From NCBI GenBank assembly GCA_030526155.1, contig JAUNDI010000016.1:1-49735 (forward strand): DNA of 49,735 bases. The letters are read 5' to 3'. This document shows positions 45,599 to 49,735 of the stretch, piece by piece (position 1 is the stretch's first letter; each line of letters starts with the position of its first letter). The stretch is from Bacteroidia bacterium. Lineage in GTDB: Bacteria; Bacteroidota; Bacteroidia; Bacteroidales; Marinilabiliaceae. The notes under the pieces were generated by a model. The model ran no database searches, was not told the origin of the DNA, and saw only the letters and a list, made by a program, of their open reading frames with translations. Made by a program: the position numbers and the translations under genes.

Positions 45599-46399
45599 AT
45601 GTGGACAAAAATTAAGGACTACCAAGAAATCCTATTTGACGAGTACAATCATATAGCTCGTATTACTATAAATCGTGAACGTTACCGTAATGCTTTTACC
45701 CCTCTAACTGTAGAGGAGATGATAGACGCCCTCAACTACTGCGAAAGATGCTCTGATATCCGCGTAGTTGTACTAACTGGTGCTGGCGACGTGGCTTTCT
45801 GCGCAGGCGGCGATATGCATGTAAAGGGCTTCGGCGGATATATGGACAAGGATGGCGCTCCTCACCTCAATATCCTTCACGTGCAAAAACAAATCCGTAG
45901 CATCCCTAAACCTGTCATCGCTATGGTTAATGGATTCGCTATCGGTGGAGGTCACGTCCTTCATGTGGTGTGCGACCTCTCTATCGCCTCAGAAAATGCC
46001 CGATTCGGTCAAACCGGCCCTCGCGTTGGTAGCTTCGATGCAGGCTTCGGCGCCTCATACCTAGCTCGCGTAGTAGGTCAAAAGAAGGCTCGCGAAATAT
46101 GGTTCTTATGTAGACAATATACCGCCCAAGAGGCTCTCGATATGGGTCTAGTTAATAAGGTCGTCCCTCAAGACCAACTAGAGGCGGAGGTCATTGCATG
46201 GGCCGAAGAGATGATGCAACTCTCTCCTCTCGCTCTCAGAATGATTAAGGTGGGACTTAATGCCGAACTAGACGGACAGGCGGGTATCCAAGAGCTAGCC
46301 GGCGATGCCACTATGCTATACTATATGACAGAGGAGGCTCAAGAGGGCGGTAAGGCGTTCCTCGAAAAGCGTAAACCAAATTTCAAATTCAAATTCTAA
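45599..46399 (+). CDS. menB: 1,4-dihydroxy-2-naphthoyl-CoA synthase
   Basis: 266 residues, crotonase fold. MenB-specific features are present: [20 protein letters not shown] (61-80), [20 protein letters not shown] (102-121), [19 protein letters not shown] (123-141) and [18 protein letters not shown]. It closes the naphthoquinone ring from O-succinylbenzoyl-CoA in menaquinone synthesis. No other men gene lies in the window; here it follows the PD40 gene by 12 bp, an unusual neighbour, so co-transcription may be incidental. Confidence 0.93.
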   Translation: MWTKIKDYQEILFDEYNHIARITINRERYRNAFTPLTVEEMIDALNYCERCSDIRVVVLTGAGDVAFCAGGDMHVKGFGGYMDKDGAPHLNILHVQKQIRSIPKPVIAMVNGFAIGGGHVLHVVCDLSIASENARFGQTGPRVGSFDAGFGASYLARVVGQKKAREIWFLCRQYTAQEALDMGLVNKVVPQDQLEAEVIAWAEEMMQLSPLALRMIKVGLNAELDGQAGIQELAGDATMLYYMTEEAQEGGKAFLEKRKPNFKFKF

Positions 46400-46442
46400 T
46401 ACTCTTATACCAAGTATATTTACTACCTAAACAATAGACAAT

Positions 46443-47615
46443 ATGAAAAAACCAAATCTAACGCTCTTATCTCTCCTCGCCTTAGCAGCATCATCTGCTT
46501 TCGCTCAGGAGAATTACAAGGATATAATCAATAAAACAGAGCTAAAGGAGTATACAGACAGATATACTCCTACCGTCTATATCACAAACGATGTAGAACA
46601 GACTTTCGCCTCAAAGCCCAAAAATGTCATCTTCTTCATCGGAGATGGTATGGGCCAAGCTCAAGTATTTGCTGCGCTTACCGCTAATGGGGGCAATATG
46701 TATATGTCCCAACTCAAACTAGCTGGCTATAGCCAAACTCAATCTTGGGATAACTATGTTACCGACTCGGCTGCCGGAGGTACAGCTCTCGCTACTGGTC
46801 AAAAGACTCGTAACTATATGATTGGTATGACTCCCGATTCAGTAGCTACACCTTCTATGCTCCACCTCGCCGAAGCTGCAGGTAAGGCTACCGGCGTAGT
46901 TGCTACAGCAGCTGTTACTCACGCTACTCCTGCCTCTTTCGTAGCTCACGTGATAGATCGCCACAAATATGAGGATATCGCCTCATTCTACCAAAATTCT
47001 GGTATCGACGTATTTATCGGTGGCGGTAAAAAGCACTTTACAGAACGTAAGGATGGTAGAGATCTCATTAAGGAGATGTCCGAAAAGGAGGGTTATCGTT
47101 TCTACGACGACCTCGAAAGCGCAAAGAATGACAACAATAGCAAACTTGCCGTCCTCGCATACCCAGAGCATATGCCCGAAGCTACATCTAGCCGTAAATT
47201 CTCTCTAGCAGAGTCTACAAAAAAGGCTATCGATATCTTAAGCAAGGATGATAATGGCTTCTTCCTCATGGTAGAGGGCTCGCAGATCGACTGGGGCGGT
47301 CACCATAATGTCATAAACGAAGTTGTCTCTGAAGTACTAGACATGGATAAGGCTGTCGGCGAAGCTCTCAAATTCGCAGCCGAAAATAAAGAGACTCTTA
47401 TCGTTATTACTGCCGATCACGAGACTGGTGGCCTCTCTATCATAAAGGGCAACTACGAGACTGGCGCTCTAAAGGCCAACTTCTCTACAGGCAATCATAC
47501 TGGTATCATGGTGCCTGTCTATGCTGTGGGCCCTGGCGCAGAAGATTTCCACGGATGGTACCAAAACACTGGCGTATTCGACCGTATCGTTAATCTGTTG
47601 AATATTAAGAAATAA
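46443..47615 (+). CDS. Alkaline phosphatase, exported
   Basis: 390 residues with a signal peptide (1-21, SAFAQ). Metal-binding D68 in VIFFIGDGMGQAQ and the nucleophile Ser109 in VTDSAAGGTALATGQ are followed by VEGSQIDWGGHHN and VITADHETGGLSI, the remaining zinc/magnesium ligands of the PhoA family. It releases phosphate from monoesters in the periplasm. It is shorter than E. coli PhoA (471) but complete in motifs, as in other Bacteroidota. No pho-box-like site was recognised. Confidence 0.93.
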   Translation: MKKPNLTLLSLLALAASSAFAQENYKDIINKTELKEYTDRYTPTVYITNDVEQTFASKPKNVIFFIGDGMGQAQVFAALTANGGNMYMSQLKLAGYSQTQSWDNYVTDSAAGGTALATGQKTRNYMIGMTPDSVATPSMLHLAEAAGKATGVVATAAVTHATPASFVAHVIDRHKYEDIASFYQNSGIDVFIGGGKKHFTERKDGRDLIKEMSEKEGYRFYDDLESAKNDNNSKLAVLAYPEHMPEATSSRKFSLAESTKKAIDILSKDDNGFFLMVEGSQIDWGGHHNVINEVVSEVLDMDKAVGEALKFAAENKETLIVITADHETGGLSIIKGNYETGALKANFSTGNHTGIMVPVYAVGPGAEDFHGWYQNTGVFDRIVNLLNIKK

Positions 47616-47618
47616 GCC

Positions 47619-47644
47619 TTTTAGAGGCCTATACACCTCTAAAA
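47619..47644 (+). other. Palindrome after the alkaline phosphatase gene
   Basis: TTTTAGAGG (47619-47627) and CCTCTAAAA (47636-47644) are perfect 9-bp arms with an 8-base loop. It starts 4 bp after the stop but is followed by A, not T, so termination on the plus strand is doubtful. Confidence 0.4.
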
Positions 47645-47660
47645 AAAGAATAAACGAGTG

Positions 47661-47690
47661 CTTGGAGTATCAAAAACATTACTACATTTG
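47661..47690 (+). promoter_or_regulatory. Candidate promoter of tRNA-Thr
   Basis: TACATTTG (47683-47690) is an exact -7 match, 11 bp before the tRNA; CTTG (47661-47664) is a fair -33 box 18 bp upstream. Confidence 0.5.
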
Positions 47691-47701
47691 CACTCGGTTT
47701 T

Positions 47702-47774
<73 letters not shown>

Positions 47775-47788
47775 CAAAAGTAAAATAT

Positions 47789-47826
47789 AGCCTATAGGGT
47801 ACAATACCTTATAGGCTTTCTTTTTG
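47789..47826 (+). terminator. Terminator of the tRNA-Thr transcript
   Basis: AGCCTATAGG (47789-47798) pairs with CCTTATAGGCT (47807-47817) with one bulged T, followed by a T-rich run (TTCTTTTTG). Confidence 0.8.
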
Positions 47827-47877
47827 TCTTTTCAACTCAAAGATATTATATTCGCACACATATTATTGTACATATAC

Positions 47878-48666
47878 ATGAATCGAACACCCCTCATATA
47901 CATCGTCTCTATCTTGCTGATGACGATATGCAACTACTCTTTCGGGCAGATTCCTACCATGAACGACGTAGCGCCTATAGGTATGTCTGACCGTAATAAT
48001 GCTCAACTCTATGGCGAAGTCATCAAAATAGAGGAGTCTATATATAAGGTCGATTTTAGTAGAAGAGTTATCGATAAGGGCGAATTTATCAATAGACATA
48101 TCGTAACGTACAACTCAATTGGTAACGAGTTATCTGACGTCAAACTCGATACAGATGGTACAGAAGCAGGAAAAACAATTACCCAATACAATACAGATGG
48201 CTTCAAAAGGGTAACAACAGAATATAACGAGGTGGGCGAACGTATAATGCAAACTCTCTACCTCTTTACCGCTGATGGATTATGCGCTAATATGCGCCTC
48301 ACCGATGCCATGGCTATCACAATGGCTACTTCCGAAGTTAGCCACGGCAATAACTGGGCTAGCATCTCCACTACCTACGTGGGGGCATTCGGTAATGATA
48401 ACGCCGAAAGCAAATTCGAATACAACGAAAATGGTAGAATCATTAAGGCTACTATCACATCTTCTGATAATACTACCGTTAAGTTGGCAAAACTCGACTC
48501 GCTAGGTCACCCTAAATCAATACAAACTATCGTTAATGGTAAAACAGAGTCAAAAAAGACATACAAATACGTACTTGACGAGTATAATAACTGGACAGAA
48601 CGTGTCGAATATATCGACAATAAGCCTGTCGAAATAAGATATCGATCTATAGAATATAGCGAATAA
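47878..48666 (+). CDS. Exported hypothetical protein with YD-like strands
   Basis: 262 residues from the ATG at 47878, chosen because MNRTPLIYIVSILLMTICNY followed by SFGQ is a signal peptide; the longer frame overlaps the tRNA terminator. The mature part has repeated beta hairpins of the kind QYNTDGFKRVTTEYNEVGER and FEYNENGRIIKAT, which resemble single YD/RHS-type strands, but no toxin domain or RHS core is present. I do not recognise a family. It lies 3 bp before the C_GCAxxG_C_C gene, so the three last genes look like one operon. Confidence 0.65.
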   Translation: MNRTPLIYIVSILLMTICNYSFGQIPTMNDVAPIGMSDRNNAQLYGEVIKIEESIYKVDFSRRVIDKGEFINRHIVTYNSIGNELSDVKLDTDGTEAGKTITQYNTDGFKRVTTEYNEVGERIMQTLYLFTADGLCANMRLTDAMAITMATSEVSHGNNWASISTTYVGAFGNDNAESKFEYNENGRIIKATITSSDNTTVKLAKLDSLGHPKSIQTIVNGKTESKKTYKYVLDEYNNWTERVEYIDNKPVEIRYRSIEYSE

Positions 48667-48669
48667 TAG

Positions 48670-49158
48670 ATGGACAAGATTTCTGAAGAGAGAATAGATT
48701 TAGCAGTAAAGAATTTCTACCAAGGGTACAACTGCGCTCAAGCAATATGTACAGCATGGGCTGATGCTTATGGCTTTACCGAGGAACAAATGGCTAAAAT
48801 GTCTTCGTGCTTCGGCGGTGGTATAGGTAGAATGCGAAAAACGTGTGGCGCCGCATGTGGTATGTTTATCCTTCTCGGCCTCGAAGAGGGTAATGCAGTT
48901 GCCGAGGATAAGGATGGCAAGGCGGCTAACTATAAAACAACTCAAGAGCTGGCTAAGCGTTTCGCAGATAGAAACGGCGGTAGCATAGAGTGCGCAGAGT
49001 TGCTCAAAATGGGAAATATCCAAACCTCTACAAATTACCAACCTGACGCTCGTACAGCTCAATATTTCGAAAAAAGACCTTGCCCTAAAATCGTCGAAGA
49101 GACAGCAAGAATTTGGAACGAATACCTACAGGAAAAAGTAAACAATAGAAATAACTAG
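48670..49158 (+). CDS. C_GCAxxG_C_C family protein
   Basis: 162 residues. Cysteines C22, C27, C47, C59, C63 and C138 with the core [19 protein letters not shown] define the C_GCAxxG_C_C family, thought to be redox or metal-related with some members next to redox enzymes; the function is unproven. It has no signal peptide and is probably cytoplasmic. It starts 3 bp after the previous gene and ends 2 bp before kdsC. Confidence 0.85.
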   Translation: MDKISEERIDLAVKNFYQGYNCAQAICTAWADAYGFTEEQMAKMSSCFGGGIGRMRKTCGAACGMFILLGLEEGNAVAEDKDGKAANYKTTQELAKRFADRNGGSIECAELLKMGNIQTSTNYQPDARTAQYFEKRPCPKIVEETARIWNEYLQEKVNNRNN

Positions 49159-49160
49159 AT

Positions 49161-49679
49161 ATGAAACGTAACTTCAAAGAAGAGTTATCTGATATAAAGG
49201 CTTTCGCTTTCGATGTGGATGGCGTACTTAGCCAAACTCAAGTGCCTATGTTCCCAAATGGCGAGCCTATGCGTACCGCTAATATTAAGGATGGTTATGC
49301 TATCCAACTAGCAGTGAAGCTAGGCTACCAAATAGCTATCATCACCGGGGGCAATACCGAGGCTATCCGAGTTAGATACACCAACCTAGGCGTCCAGGAT
49401 GTCTTCATGGGGCAGTCTAATAAGGTAGCTGCATACGAAAACTGGAAAAAGAAGTACAACCTATCCGATAGCCAAATCCTTTACATGGGCGACGATATGC
49501 CTGATCTCCCTCTCCTTAAACGAGCAGGTGTGCCTACATGCCCAGCAGATGCCGTTCGTGATGTCCAAGAGGTATGCCACTATATATCTCCTTATAACGG
49601 AGGCCAATGTTGCGCCCGTGACGTAATAGAACAGGTAATACGCGTTAATGGACAATGGGGTCAAGACCTCGACTGGTAG
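49161..49679 (+). CDS. kdsC: 3-deoxy-D-manno-octulosonate 8-phosphate phosphatase
   Basis: 172 residues, HAD superfamily type C0 without cap. Nucleophile D18 and D20 in [19 protein letters not shown] (61-69), the conserved Lys in QSNKVAAY and [10 protein letters not shown] (110-119) are all seen; the C-terminal segment [14 protein letters not shown] is KdsC-like. It dephosphorylates KDO 8-phosphate for the lipid A inner core. In many relatives maf follows; here the window ends 56 bp later. Confidence 0.92.
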   Translation: MKRNFKEELSDIKAFAFDVDGVLSQTQVPMFPNGEPMRTANIKDGYAIQLAVKLGYQIAIITGGNTEAIRVRYTNLGVQDVFMGQSNKVAAYENWKKKYNLSDSQILYMGDDMPDLPLLKRAGVPTCPADAVRDVQEVCHYISPYNGGQCCARDVIEQVIRVNGQWGQDLDW

Positions 49680-49706
49680 CCTATCTGTACTCGTCGCTAA
49701 TTCCAC

Positions 49707-49727
49707 TTTTTACGAGCAACAAGTACC
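49707..49727 (+). repeat. Dispersed repeat family A, partial copy 8 at the window edge
   Basis: TTTTTACGAGCAACAAG, the same variant as the copy at 41435. It lies in the spacer after kdsC; any 44-bp partner to the right would be outside the window. Confidence 0.6.
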
Positions 49728-49735
49728 CAACAGCT

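Overview
The window reads as chromosomal DNA of a member of the order Bacteroidales (phylum Bacteroidota). The evidence is the gene families (UpxY-type NusG paralogue, BT_3928-like DoxX protein, DUF1573 lipoprotein, DUF1599 protein, long NusB next to YajC and YbbR, rpsF-rpsR-rplI without ssb, Bacteroides-type arabinose genes) and the promoters, several of which match the Bacteroides consensus (TTTG, about 20 bp, TAnnTTTG). I cannot name a genus or species. Nearly all genes look like core or ordinary accessory metabolism; there is no phage, integrase, transposase or CRISPR array.

Layout, left to right. 108-4353 (minus): nusB, a DUF1573 lipoprotein, yajC and a YbbR-domain protein form one operon behind a good promoter, next to mazG and an orphan LuxR-type response regulator. 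4595-5974: an unrecognised secreted protein. 6101-13114 (minus): an arabinose operon made of an SSS-family sugar/sodium symporter, araD, araA, an FGGY kinase (araB role) and a lipoprotein mutarotase, with RNA hairpins in three of its gaps and a terminator after it. 13307-18773: uvrA, a YfiR-like (DUF4154) protein on the other strand, a strong candidate small RNA gene, then recF and a DciA-like DUF721 gene. 18778-23733 (minus): a PepD-type dipeptidase, an M3 oligopeptidase lipoprotein and the rpsF-rpsR-rplI operon. 23874-29227: a GPH-type sugar symporter, an MltF-like lytic transglycosylase (minus), a metallo-beta-lactamase-fold hydrolase and a RluA-type pseudouridine synthase that lacks an ordinary start codon. 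29224-31670 (minus): a UpxY/CapD pair that looks like the head of a capsule locus with nothing after it. 32152-41287 (minus): a tight six-gene run (TPR protein, beta-barrel, C69 peptidase, DUF1599, DoxX/BT_3928, tpiA). 41562-49679: a GH43 glycosidase, VanZ (minus), a TPR/PD40 envelope protein, menB, alkaline phosphatase, tRNA-Thr(CGT), a hypothetical secreted protein, a C_GCAxxG_C_C protein and kdsC.

The least expected content is in the spacers. A dispersed repeat (core TTTTTTACGATGAAGAAGG) occurs at least eight times in five spacers, three times as pairs exactly 44 bp apart with conserved sequence between them. A second, 42-bp repeat occurs twice in opposite orientation, 27 kb apart. Short tandem arrays of 9-11 bp units sit beside the first family. 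The candidate RNA in front of recF has a textbook promoter, nested helices and a 13-bp terminator stem. These repeats and the RNA are the best candidates for something undescribed; I saw no multi-gene system of unknown type.
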